From positions 62,001-126,000 of the forward strand of contig CALBKM010000030.1 in assembly GCA_937895705.1 (NCBI GenBank): a stretch of 64,000 bases of DNA, given 5' to 3'. This stretch comes from an uncultured Clostridia bacterium. GTDB lineage: Bacteria > Bacillota > Clostridia > Lachnospirales > Lachnospiraceae. Each line of letters opens with the position of its first letter. Within the stretch, counting starts at the first letter, position 1. Under the pieces are notes generated by a model that was given only the letters and a program-made list of their open reading frames with translations, was not told the origin of the DNA and ran no database searches. This document shows positions 7,816 through 15,988 of the stretch, piece after piece. The translations under genes and the position numbers were made by a program.

Positions 7816-8218
7816 AACATGCAGGTTATCTGATATGAAAAGCTATTGTTAATAATGCTTTAGGTAAAATTTGATTGAAGTTTTTCTTGTCTATGGTGCA
7901 AAATCGGTGCCAAGAATCGGCGATAATGAAAATATGCCTTGTATTGCAAACGTAAAACAGCGGATTTTAGCGATACAAGGCATAGAAATTACGTCGTAAA
8001 ACGCTATTCATGTAGTGTGAGGGTGGAACTAATGATTTGGCTCTTTGGTGCGTGTTTATTATCTGTTCTGGCAACACTTTGGCAACAAAAAATCGCTAAG
8101 CCCAAATAAATCATGTAAATGAGATAAAATACCACTCTATTCCAAACAAAACTTAAACAAAATAGCTTAAGAGAACAATGCAACTTGCCGAGTATGAGTA
8201 AGCTACAAGCCATACAAG
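7816..8218. other. Non-coding AT-rich stretch with a 12-bp inverted repeat
   Basis: No convincing gene in about 400 nt. TATGCCTTGTAT at 7933-7944 is an exact inverted copy of ATACAAGGCATA at 7973-7984. Short related words (CGGTGCCAAGAATCGGCG, CAACACTTTGGCAAC) lie nearby. This could be the remains of a mobile element or a protein binding site. Only very short open frames are present. Confidence 0.45.
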
Positions 8219-8282
8219 GATAAAAATAGGAAAGTCGTAGAAATGCATTTATGTGTTTCTACGACTTTATCTGTTTTTATCC
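8219..8282. terminator. Long hairpin with terminator features
   Basis: AAAGTCGTAGAAA (8231-8243) pairs perfectly with TTTCTACGACTTT (8256-8268). An outer GGATAAAAA/TTTTTATCC pair (8219-8227 with 8274-8282) extends the stem. Being symmetric, it could terminate from either side. Confidence 0.65.
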
Positions 8283-8287
8283 GAAAA

Positions 8288-8530
8288 GGGCGCCAGCCCG
8301 ACAGCGAGAAGAAGCGGAGCGGATTCGAGCTGAGTATGGCGTAGCTGTCAGTGGACGGCGCCAGCCGTTCATGAGGAAGGAGTCCGCAGGACGGATTCCG
8401 AATGAGCACAGCGTAGCCCTGATAGAGCATTGTGAGAATTTATTCTCGGCAACTCTTTTATCTTTTTAGTCATGTGGGGCGTCAGCCCCACATGAGGAAG
8501 GAGCGAAGCGGATTCCGAATGAGTAGGGCG
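8288..8530. repeat. Three copies of a structured repeat
   Basis: Copies begin at about 8288, 8355 and 8471. Each starts with a hairpin whose loop is GCCA or GTCA (for example CATGTGGGGC with GCCCCACATG at 8471-8494). The shared text that follows is GAGGAAGGAG, then CGGATTC, then GAATGAG or CTGAGTATG, then GGCG or GCGTAG. Copies 2 and 3 share most of ATGAGGAAGGAG and CGGATTCCGAATGAG; copy 1 is more diverged. The array abuts the 3' end of the minus-strand gene ending at 8534 and could lie in its 3' untranslated region. The GC content is higher than in the flanking stretch. Confidence 0.7.
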
Positions 8531-8533
8531 TTG

Positions 8534-10705
8534 TCAACCCGAATATCCCTCCAGTCCCTCAATTAACTTCTCCAACTGGAAAAGTAGAAATTTTCTTGTT
8601 CCGTATATCGGAATATACTCGCGTTCAAGACCTGTTATTGGATAGATTACGATACCCAGCGGAATGTCCTCATCAACCGTAAGTTCGGTATCACAATTGG
8701 TTGCCAAAGGGAGAGTCGAAAACTGTATCCAAAAACCTTCCCGGTCGTATTTTTCACCGGTGGCGGAAGATAATAGATCGACCACGTGATTTTCGGAATC
8801 CGTCAGAAAATCGTATATTTCTTTTATGGCACTTTTAAATTCTTCAAAGTGGCTTTTTTTAATTGCTGAAAAATGTTTTGTGTTTTCATTGATTGCGGTG
8901 TATTTGCTATCCCACCAGTGGAAACAAACGTGGTCGGCAGTATCGCTGATTTGGACTTTGCGTAGGATCTGTTTATCATAGGAGTATTCCATAATGTTCT
9001 TTGGCAAATTGCTTCCGTCAGACAGATCGAAATATACCTTTACTTTGCTTTGATGTTTTTTTAGTTTCAACGTAATGGTTCCGAAGTATTTATTGTCGGA
9101 AACCGGAGTAATCTCAAAAAACAGTTCATCATCTTCAAATCCGGTTGCTTCGCTGTGATCGGTGGAACGCCACCACCAGGAGGAATACATCTGGATTTTA
9201 AACAGTTTTTCCTTTGAAATCACATAATAGTTTACTTCATCACTGTTTTCAAATTGCCATGAAATATAGTGAACGGTGTCCTGACCGGCATAATCATAGG
9301 AGCTTTGCCATAATATCCGGTCAAAGTACTTCTCAATGAAATGTTCCGGATTTTCTTCGTAAAGGTTTCTAACCAACCAATACAGCTTATTATATTCATG
9401 AAGAAAATCATCAAAAAAGCTTATATATTGAATGGAATTATGGATAAACTTTATTTTCTTGTTCTTTAAGAAAAACCTCCATTTGGTGTCATTTGTATAA
9501 TCGGTAGGGATATAAAACTCGTAGTTATTGTGCTCCCGGTAAGAATAATCTTCCTTTTTGTAACAAGAGATTAGGCAAAAACGTATATATTCCAAAGAAT
9601 CCAGAAATGCAGGAACATCATGTTTTGCGACCAGAAACAGCTCTGCATACTCTTCTTGGGGCTCGCGGGTGTGTTCGGAATACCATTTCAGTACTAAGCA
9701 GTCGTCCTCAATAAAGCCGTGGAGTTTACGTAAATATTGGGTATGGATTCGTTGGGCCTCCGTAGAACTGCAAAGATCATAAAATACCATACAGTTTTCT
9801 TCTGCTTTAAACGGAACCTCAAAATAATCCTCCGATTGCTTGATGTATAGTTTGGCAAGCATATGGTTTTCGTGTTGCGGATGTGTGGTAATCTCAAGCT
9901 TTAAAGTAGAATTTTCCTGCTCGTAAGGAGCGGTTTTTATATCACGTATCCACCGGGTCATATACTTTTTAATCATTGCCATTGACTTGATGTCACAGAC
10001 AATCGTTTTCCGGTAATCGAGTTCTCCGTTTAAAAAGGAAAGGGCCGTGACCTCGTAATGGGCATCATCCACCTGCTTTTTTATCCAGTTAAAGTACGGC
10101 TCTGTTTTTCTTGCCGGATTCTCTTTGATGGCGGCATGATAGCGTTCTTCCATCAGCTGTGCCTCGGTTTTCGCTTTAGCAATGGGCTCAAGAATTTTTT
10201 CTTTGTCCTTTCTTGGAACATACTTTGCAAGCTCAGCTAAAACAGGTTCTACGTCTCTTGCGTAGCCATCTATGCCAAAACCGTGAGAAATGTCAATGGA
10301 GTTTCGTTTGGAGGCAAGGACTTCTTCCGTGTAAATTGTTATCTCCAATTTGGGACCTGATTTTTCGTAAAGCTTGTTTGAAAATGTGATAGTCGTTCCG
10401 ATTTTTTGTGGACCGTCGCCGGGTTCTGGGATAATGCGACGGTCCCATTCGTCACCGTAGTTGCTACCTCCCGCAAGCTCCTGTTTCGGAACACCACGGA
10501 TGGTATTGATGACCGGAAGAATCCACTCGTACTTCAGATAGAGTCTGCCTGCGTCGATTGCTTCGCTAATTGCCTCGTCTTTATAAGACTTTTCCCAAAC
10601 CTGAAGTGTGATTCTGTCAGCCTGCTTTTCTATTCCGTATGCAACATATTCACTGTAAAAAAAGCTGTGTTCAATGGCATGGGACCAAGGAAGATTGTTT
10701 GACAT
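8534..10705 (-). CDS. Large unrecognised soluble protein, 723 residues
   Basis: A long cytoplasmic protein with no signal peptide or membrane helix and no family I recognise. It is rich in aromatic residues (clusters YSSWWWRSTD and CFHWWDSKY) and alternates beta-rich stretches with helical ones. Two regions look alike (ISWQFENSDEVNYYVI and VCFHWW...), hinting at repeated beta domains. The start is ATG at 10705 because GGAGG lies 7 nt upstream; an in-frame ATG at 10729 lacks a site. It has its own promoter, divergent from the kinase gene at 10850. The structured repeat lies just past its stop. No function is proposed. Confidence 0.75.
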   Translation of the reverse strand: MSNNLPWSHAIEHSFFYSEYVAYGIEKQADRITLQVWEKSYKDEAISEAIDAGRLYLKYEWILPVINTIRGVPKQELAGGSNYGDEWDRRIIPEPGDGPQKIGTTITFSNKLYEKSGPKLEITIYTEEVLASKRNSIDISHGFGIDGYARDVEPVLAELAKYVPRKDKEKILEPIAKAKTEAQLMEERYHAAIKENPARKTEPYFNWIKKQVDDAHYEVTALSFLNGELDYRKTIVCDIKSMAMIKKYMTRWIRDIKTAPYEQENSTLKLEITTHPQHENHMLAKLYIKQSEDYFEVPFKAEENCMVFYDLCSSTEAQRIHTQYLRKLHGFIEDDCLVLKWYSEHTREPQEEYAELFLVAKHDVPAFLDSLEYIRFCLISCYKKEDYSYREHNNYEFYIPTDYTNDTKWRFFLKNKKIKFIHNSIQYISFFDDFLHEYNKLYWLVRNLYEENPEHFIEKYFDRILWQSSYDYAGQDTVHYISWQFENSDEVNYYVISKEKLFKIQMYSSWWWRSTDHSEATGFEDDELFFEITPVSDNKYFGTITLKLKKHQSKVKVYFDLSDGSNLPKNIMEYSYDKQILRKVQISDTADHVCFHWWDSKYTAINENTKHFSAIKKSHFEEFKSAIKEIYDFLTDSENHVVDLLSSATGEKYDREGFWIQFSTLPLATNCDTELTVDEDIPLGIVIYPITGLEREYIPIYGTRKFLLFQLEKLIEGLEGYSG

Positions 10706-10735
10706 AATGTTTCCTCCGGTTGTTTTCATATGTCA

Positions 10736-10764
10736 ATAGTATCATTGGGGGAAGATTTTGTAAA
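10736..10764 (-). promoter_or_regulatory. Promoter of the 723-residue protein gene
   Basis: On the minus strand TTTACA (10764-10759), 17-nt spacer, TACTAT (10741-10736), about 30 nt before the start codon. Confidence 0.55.
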
Positions 10765-10784
10765 GAGAAACAGATGGGATGGGA

Positions 10785-10814
10785 ATGACAGGGGATGGTG
10801 TGTTGTGTTATAAT
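10785..10814 (+). promoter_or_regulatory. Promoter of the kinase gene
   Basis: ATGACA (10785-10790), 18-nt spacer, TATAAT (10809-10814), 35 nt before the start at 10850. Confidence 0.6.
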
Positions 10815-10849
10815 ATATTTGACTTTTTCTAAGAGAAAGGAGGCCCCCT

Positions 10850-11884
10850 ATGTCCCTTGAAAAATCTGTTTTAACCGAATCAATTATCTCAGAATTACTA
10901 TCAACCCATTACGGCATCTTCCCGTTGTCCGTAAACAAACTAAAGCTCGGTACTGCCAACTGTTTTCAGGTGTATGACGGCAGCAAATATTATTTCTTGA
11001 AAGAATTTCAAAGCGATATTTTGGAAGATGAGGTGGTCCGTGAGGCAAAGCTGTTAGACTATCTTTCTGACGCAGAGTTTCCTGTGACCCGCTTTTATAA
11101 AACCCTACATAACGAGTTTGTGATAAAGTATCAGAATCATATCCTTTGCTTGGAGGAATACATGGAAGGACATACCTACGGCTATAACGATTTGCCTTTG
11201 GAATTACTACCGAAAGTCGGCCGAATGCTTGGGAAACTGCATCGGGCCCTCAACGACTATCCGTTACCTTTCGGTATGTCGGATGAATGGTTGACCTCCA
11301 TTTCTGCGGACAGCGTAATCGCAAAATACGATGAGCTGCTTCAAATGGCAGAAAGCAAAGCGGATGCAGACAAGCTCCCGCAGCTTATGGAGGATTTGCA
11401 GTACAAAAAGCAACTGGCGGTTCGCTGTGAAGAATACAAAAAGTATTATAACGGGATTACCTATTGCTCCACCCACGGTGATTACCAAGGTTGCCAGCTG
11501 ATTTGGGAGAAGGATGAAATCAAGACGGTAATTGATTTTTCCGCTGCCGCTTGTTTGCCGGTTACTTGGGAAATTATGCGCTCCTTTGTGCAGTCGTCTC
11601 GGCTGTGCAGAACAACCGCAACCATAGATGTTGCGGCGTTTTGTGAATATGTGCGGGAATATATGAAATTCTCTTCGCTCACAAAAACTGATATGATTGC
11701 CATGCCTTATGTGTACTTGTTCCAATTGGCCCAAAGCCGGTATGGGTATCCCCAGTATTTGTTGAATCCTGATTCCGAGGACAGAGAGGGCTTGCTGCGA
11801 TTTGCTTTTTGGCGCACACAGATGTGTAGAGAAGTCGAGAAGAAGGCAAAAGAGATTTCGGAAGCGTTGGTAAAATTATTGTAG
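10850..11884 (+). CDS. Phosphotransferase, aminoglycoside phosphotransferase/CotS-like
   Basis: A 344-residue kinase-fold protein. The catalytic loop is HGDYQGCQ at 209-216 and the metal-binding motif IDFS has D229. The N-terminal lobe has TANCFQVYDGSKYYFLKEF with the ATP-site lysine. The arrangement resembles CotS-type spore coat kinases and choline/aminoglycoside kinases. Substrate unknown. RBS AAGGAGG. The gene is followed closely by the hydrolase at 11945, possibly co-transcribed. Confidence 0.82.
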   Translation: MSLEKSVLTESIISELLSTHYGIFPLSVNKLKLGTANCFQVYDGSKYYFLKEFQSDILEDEVVREAKLLDYLSDAEFPVTRFYKTLHNEFVIKYQNHILCLEEYMEGHTYGYNDLPLELLPKVGRMLGKLHRALNDYPLPFGMSDEWLTSISADSVIAKYDELLQMAESKADADKLPQLMEDLQYKKQLAVRCEEYKKYYNGITYCSTHGDYQGCQLIWEKDEIKTVIDFSAAACLPVTWEIMRSFVQSSRLCRTTATIDVAAFCEYVREYMKFSSLTKTDMIAMPYVYLFQLAQSRYGYPQYLLNPDSEDREGLLRFAFWRTQMCREVEKKAKEISEALVKLL

Positions 11885-11944
11885 ATTCAAAACTAACCCG
11901 TGTTATCACAATGTGAAAGGAAGAATTTACAAAGGAGGCGTACT

Positions 11945-12748
11945 ATGTTTTGGAATGCAAAAAACGGATGTGTAACGATAGGGGATACGAAGATGCATTA
12001 TGCATCCTTCGGACAAGGGAGCAAAGTTTTTCTCGTACTTCCCGGATTATCGGATGGCCTTACTACCGTGAAGGGGAAGGCATTGTTGTTGGCAAAACCG
12101 TTCGCGCGATTTTTAAAGGAATACACGGTCTATATGTTCAGCAGAAAAAACGACATGCCGGAGGGCTATTCCATACGGGAAATGGCTGCCGACCAGGCAA
12201 AAGCATTGAAGGAACTGGGAATTACGAAGATAAGTGTGATGGGCGTCTCCCAAGGGGGAATGATAGCCCAGTACATGGCAATCGATTATCCGGAACTGGT
12301 AGAGAAGCTTGTAATTGTAGTCTCCGCACCGAGAGTAAATGAAATGATAGAAAGCAATGTCAGCGGATGGATGAAAATGGCACAGCAAGGAGACCACAGG
12401 AGCCTTATGATTGATACCACAGAGAAAGGATATTCGGAGCAGTATCTTAAGAAGTGTCGAAGGATTTATCCGATGTTGGGAATGGTAGGAAAGCCTCGTA
12501 CCTATGACCGTTTTTTTCGAAATGCGGAAGCAATCCTTGCCTTTGATGCCCATGAAGAACTGCAAAAAATCCTATGTCCTACCTATATCATCGGCGGGGC
12601 AGAGGATAAGACCGTGGGCGTACATGCGTCCTATGAATTGAAAGAGAACATCAAACAAAGCGAGATACATATCTATCCGGGACTGGGGCATGCGGCATAT
12701 GAAGAAGCAAAAGACTTTTATGACAGGGTGTATGAATTTTTGATGTAG
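11945..12748 (+). CDS. Alpha/beta hydrolase
   Basis: A 267-residue alpha/beta hydrolase with a complete triad in order: nucleophile S102 in GVSQGG, acid D221 in GAEDKTVG, and base H249 in GLGHAA. The oxyanion region is FLVLPGLSDG near residue 35. Substrate unknown; esterase, lipase or C-C hydrolase are all possible. The start is ATG 11945 with AAAGGAGG 7 nt upstream; an earlier in-frame start at 11900 has no site. Confidence 0.88.
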   Translation: MFWNAKNGCVTIGDTKMHYASFGQGSKVFLVLPGLSDGLTTVKGKALLLAKPFARFLKEYTVYMFSRKNDMPEGYSIREMAADQAKALKELGITKISVMGVSQGGMIAQYMAIDYPELVEKLVIVVSAPRVNEMIESNVSGWMKMAQQGDHRSLMIDTTEKGYSEQYLKKCRRIYPMLGMVGKPRTYDRFFRNAEAILAFDAHEELQKILCPTYIIGGAEDKTVGVHASYELKENIKQSEIHIYPGLGHAAYEEAKDFYDRVYEFLM

Positions 12749-12752
12749 ACTC

Positions 12753-12783
12753 TTGACTCTCCCCCTGACTGTAATGTTATAAC
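12753..12783 (+). promoter_or_regulatory. MerR-type promoter with 19-bp spacer
   Basis: TTGACT (12753-12758) and TATAAC (12778-12783) are separated by 19 bp instead of 17, the hallmark of promoters twisted into activity by MerR-family activators. The spacer starts CTCCCCC, similar to known sites. It lies 61 nt before the MerR gene, suggesting autoregulation. Confidence 0.65.
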
Positions 12784-12844
12784 CAAGCTGTAAAGCAAAA
12801 CAGCGCTGTTTCGCAAAGAAAATTCTTAAGAAAGGTGTTAGGCT

Positions 12845-14002
12845 ATGTACAAGATTGGTGAATTATCTCGGCTTTGCCGCATCCCGGTTAAAACGCTACG
12901 GTACTATGACAACGAAGGTTTGCTGGTTCCGGATGAGATTGACCGTTTTACGGGATATCGCTATTACTCTGCCGCAAGGATTGCCGATTGCAATCGCATT
13001 ATTTCTCTAAAAGAGCTTGGTTTTTCCTTGGAAGAAATCAAAAAGCATTTGCGGGCAAGTACGGACGAGGACATTCTTGCGTTGGTGGATGCTAAGTGCG
13101 CAGAGATTGAGGAAAAATCAATGGAACTTTCATTACAGTTGAAGAAACTAAATCACATTAGGAAATCATTATCGGAAGGGGAGAGGACTATGTTTCCTAT
13201 GGCAATTCGAAGCGGTGACACCATCCGTGTCGCTTATCAAAGAAAGATATATGCAACAAAATCCGACGCAGAGGAGACGCTTGCGAAAATGAAAGCCACC
13301 CTGTCAAAGCAGCTGATTGGGGAACGTACCGTGATTGTAAATTATGAAATGGAATATCGGGAAAGCAATCTGGACCTTGCCGTTTGTGTGGAAATCATGG
13401 GAAAGATTCCAAATACCTTGGGATACGAAGAAAAGACGCTCACCTTTTCGGGGGAATTGGCAACTCTGGTCTGCAAGCGGGAGCAACTGGACGACGGGTA
13501 TCGTTCCATGCTGTCCCAGCTCTACGAAATCGATTATCAAATCATCGGGGCATCCTATGAAATCTATTATGAGGATGGAACGGTAGAACTGAAAATCCCT
13601 GTATGTAAAAAAGTGAAATGCATGGACCCGACGATAGAAAAACAGGCATTTGAGAATGATGAAACAGCTGTCGGGAAGTGGGAAATCAGGGACATTGTTT
13701 TACACAAAGAGCAATTTGTTTACGAGCATCCGAAGTGTCCGGAAGCAGAAAATTCTGTTTGGAAAGAAATATGCTTCCTGGAAGGCGGTGAGCCGTACTG
13801 GTTCCTGAAGGGATGGACAAAGGGATTTTTATATCTGGAAGCAACTACTCCGGAGCCACATCTTGTGGCAATGCCTTATTTTATTGAAACTGTGAATGGT
13901 CGTACTATGATGTTTTTAGAGATTCCTCGCAGATATGAAGACGGAAGCAGGGATGCCGTTCCGCAGTTGTTGGTATTTGAGAAGGTGGCGAATGCAGATT
14001 AG
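12845..14002 (+). CDS. MerR family transcriptional regulator with effector domain
   Basis: A 385-residue regulator. Residues 1-70 are a MerR winged helix (IGELSRLCRIPVKTLRYYDN, then GYRYYSAARIADC), followed by a coiled dimerisation helix (residues about 75-118). The remaining 265 residues are a large C-terminal part. Its first portion (MAIRSGDTIRVAYQRKIYAT and on) fits a GyrI-like drug/ligand-binding domain, and the second portion may be another such domain. Most BmrR-like proteins are about 270 residues, so this one is long. Autoregulation is suggested by the 19-bp-spacer promoter upstream. Confidence 0.87.
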   Translation: MYKIGELSRLCRIPVKTLRYYDNEGLLVPDEIDRFTGYRYYSAARIADCNRIISLKELGFSLEEIKKHLRASTDEDILALVDAKCAEIEEKSMELSLQLKKLNHIRKSLSEGERTMFPMAIRSGDTIRVAYQRKIYATKSDAEETLAKMKATLSKQLIGERTVIVNYEMEYRESNLDLAVCVEIMGKIPNTLGYEEKTLTFSGELATLVCKREQLDDGYRSMLSQLYEIDYQIIGASYEIYYEDGTVELKIPVCKKVKCMDPTIEKQAFENDETAVGKWEIRDIVLHKEQFVYEHPKCPEAENSVWKEICFLEGGEPYWFLKGWTKGFLYLEATTPEPHLVAMPYFIETVNGRTMMFLEIPRRYEDGSRDAVPQLLVFEKVANAD

Positions 14003-14012
14003 AAATATCCTA

Positions 14013-14041
14013 TTGACTTTCTTATTAAAGTCTGATACGAT
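14013..14041 (+). promoter_or_regulatory. Promoter of the candidate small RNA
   Basis: TTGACT (14013-14018), 17-nt spacer, TACGAT (14036-14041), starting 10 nt after the MerR stop codon. Confidence 0.5.
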
Positions 14042-14047
14042 TAAAGC

Positions 14048-14198
14048 GAACGAAGAAGATCGTGGTCGTTCGGCTCACGGTTGGAGTTCCCAAAAGAGAG
14101 TTGGGTTCGCTCTCCCGAATAGGCTGCAAAAGCTGAAAACCGAGGAACCTTACAAAAGAAAGTGTAAAGCTCCTGATTATGGTCAGGAGCATTTTTTT
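14048..14198 (+). ncRNA. Candidate structured small RNA or attenuated leader, about 150 nt
   Basis: The segment lies between a promoter and a strong terminator and has no open frame with a ribosome site. Possible helices: AGCGAACGA (14045-14053) with TCGTTCGGCT (14066-14075, one bulge); GAGAG with CTCTC (14096-14100, 14110-14114); CGGTT with AACCG (14078-14082, 14138-14142); and GTTCC with GGAAC (14086-14090, 14144-14148). The last two cross each other, so they are either alternatives or a pseudoknot. It could be a free-standing RNA or a leader controlling the AraC gene at 14281. No known family is matched. Confidence 0.45.
14169..14198 (+). terminator. Terminator at the end of the candidate small RNA
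   Basis: GCTCCTGA (14169-14176) pairs with TCAGGAGC (14183-14190), followed by seven T residues at 14192-14198. Confidence 0.85.
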
Positions 14199-14238
14199 CA
14201 CATCCTCAAAAAAGTCAAGAAATCTTCCATCAATAGTG

Positions 14239-14244
14239 TATAAT
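14239..14244 (+). promoter_or_regulatory. -10 element of the AraC/C39-like gene
   Basis: TATAAT at 14239-14244, 37 nt before the start codon, with no clear -35 box. This may reflect dependence on an activator. Confidence 0.4.
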
Positions 14245-14280
14245 GGACTTACATCGCGATGCATAGAAAGGAAGTTGACT

Positions 14281-15783
14281 ATGAGTTATCCGTTACACAC
14301 CCGTGCCATTATGGGCTATGTGGAGGCACATATCCGGGAAGGAAAAATCGATTATACCGAACTGGAACGCAGGATGGGATTTTCTTATGCCCACATCCGG
14401 GATTTCTTTAAGAAGCACACCGGTATTTCCCTGGGAAGTTATGTGCGTACCAGACAGTTACTTGCGTCGGCCTTTGAACTGTTGCATACGGACAAGTCGG
14501 TGATGGACTTAGCCCTTGCTTACGGGTTTTCCAACCACGAAAGCTATACCCGCGCCTTTACAAAGGCCATGGGACGGACGCCCAGTGCCTTTCGGAAGGA
14601 GCGGCCGTTGATGGGAACGTCGGAGCTGGCGGAAGGGTTGTACGGTATCGGATTGCTCAGTCGGAAAGAGCGAAGGAGCGATGTTGAGATGAGACAGAAG
14701 GAAAAATATCAGAACGGTGACAGTACGATTTTATACGGGGTTCCGAAGGTGGAATGGGGAACCTACGGCGGTTCTACGCCGTACCCGATTTGCTTAAAAG
14801 CATGTGCGGACTATTTGGGTGAGGATTTGGACTACGCGGAGATTTTAGTGGCATGCGGTGGAGCTTTCCGATTTACCTGGAACGAGAAGGAATGGGACAT
14901 GAGTAATGTGGACATCTACCACACTTTCACCGAGGGCGGAGAAGAAACGGTGTATTCCTACGCGGCTAAGGCATTAGGCAGAGAGTTCTCCATGCTTGGC
15001 AGAACGGAGACTACCACGAAAGAAGAGTTTATTGCTTTTATTAAAAAGCATATTGACGAGGGGCATCCGTGTATTGCTCAGGGTATCATCGGGCCGCCGG
15101 AGGCGTGTATCATCACCGGATATCGGGATAACGGAAACACGTTGCTTGGCTGGAACTTCTTCCAGAACGACCCGGCATTCGGCGGGGCGGTAAGCTTTGA
15201 TGAGAGCGGTTACTTTGTTTGTGACAACTGGTGGGAAAACACGGATACCCAGGCGGTGATGTGCCTCGGTCCGGTGGAAGGCGAACCAATCGGAGTGATA
15301 GAGATTCTGAGAACGGCTGTAGAAGTTATGACCGGACGGCAGGACGGTCCGTACCGTAAGGGTGTGGCTGGTTTTGATGCTTGGGGGAAGATGCTTTCCG
15401 AGGACAGTGTATTTTCCGGAGAGAATGAATCTCTGTTGTTTGAGAAAATGCTTTGTCAGGACGATGCCACCACTTGTCTCATTGACGGAAGAGGCTGTGC
15501 TTCTGTGTACTTTAAGAAGCTTGCGGAACAGGTATCCGAATGTGCCGATGCAGACGACAATGCAAAGAATGCTGAGAAATACAAGCTGTTGGCAGAGTTG
15601 TTTGTCAAGGAAAAGAGTCTTGCGGAGCAGATCTGGTCCTTGCTGGGCAGTTGGGACAATATGGAGCAGAGACCGGCAAAGCTTGCGGGAAAAGCGGTAC
15701 GGGAACAGGCTTGCAAGCATATCAAACAGATTGAGGCGTTGGAAGAGAGATGCCTTGGAGTGCTGAAGAAATTGAGTGAATAA
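14281..15783 (+). CDS. AraC regulator fused to a C39-peptidase-like domain
   Basis: A 500-residue protein. Residues 1-105 carry a paired AraC HTH (RRMGFSYAHIRDFFKKHTG and LALAYGFSNHESYTRAFTKAMG). From about residue 155 a papain/C39-like fold follows: GGSTPYPICLKACADYLG, FIAFIKKHIDEGHPCIAQ, then EACIITGYRDNGNTLLGWNFF and GYFVCDNWW. In active C39-like or BtrH-like proteins a histidine begins the VVTGYD strand; here it is A or C, so the domain is probably a non-catalytic ligand sensor. A helical tail ends the protein. RBS AAAGGA; start at ATG 14281. Target genes are unknown. Confidence 0.8.
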   Translation: MSYPLHTRAIMGYVEAHIREGKIDYTELERRMGFSYAHIRDFFKKHTGISLGSYVRTRQLLASAFELLHTDKSVMDLALAYGFSNHESYTRAFTKAMGRTPSAFRKERPLMGTSELAEGLYGIGLLSRKERRSDVEMRQKEKYQNGDSTILYGVPKVEWGTYGGSTPYPICLKACADYLGEDLDYAEILVACGGAFRFTWNEKEWDMSNVDIYHTFTEGGEETVYSYAAKALGREFSMLGRTETTTKEEFIAFIKKHIDEGHPCIAQGIIGPPEACIITGYRDNGNTLLGWNFFQNDPAFGGAVSFDESGYFVCDNWWENTDTQAVMCLGPVEGEPIGVIEILRTAVEVMTGRQDGPYRKGVAGFDAWGKMLSEDSVFSGENESLLFEKMLCQDDATTCLIDGRGCASVYFKKLAEQVSECADADDNAKNAEKYKLLAELFVKEKSLAEQIWSLLGSWDNMEQRPAKLAGKAVREQACKHIKQIEALEERCLGVLKKLSE

Positions 15784-15799
15784 ATAAGTGTGGCAGATG

Positions 15800-15834
15800 C
15801 CGGGCAGACGTTAGGTTTGCCCGGTATTCTTTTA
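15800..15834 (+). terminator. Terminator after the AraC/C39-like gene
   Basis: CCGGGCA (15800-15806) pairs with TGCCCGG (15818-15824), followed by ATTCTTTT. Confidence 0.75.
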
Positions 15835-15988
15835 GTTTTACGGGAACTGGCTCTTGTATACAGACTGTAGCTGCGATAAAATAATGCTTGAAATCCATAG
15901 TAACATGCCAAAATCGGAAATGTTTTTCCTACCTCCATCGTGTATGCTATAGATGTAGCTACAACAAAGAACAGAAAGGAGTGTAAGC

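Noticed and set aside
14048..14198. T-box or known riboswitch in front of the AraC gene
   Set aside because: There is no T-box GGTGG or AGVGA core and no aminoacyl-tRNA or transport gene downstream. Left as an unclassified RNA candidate.
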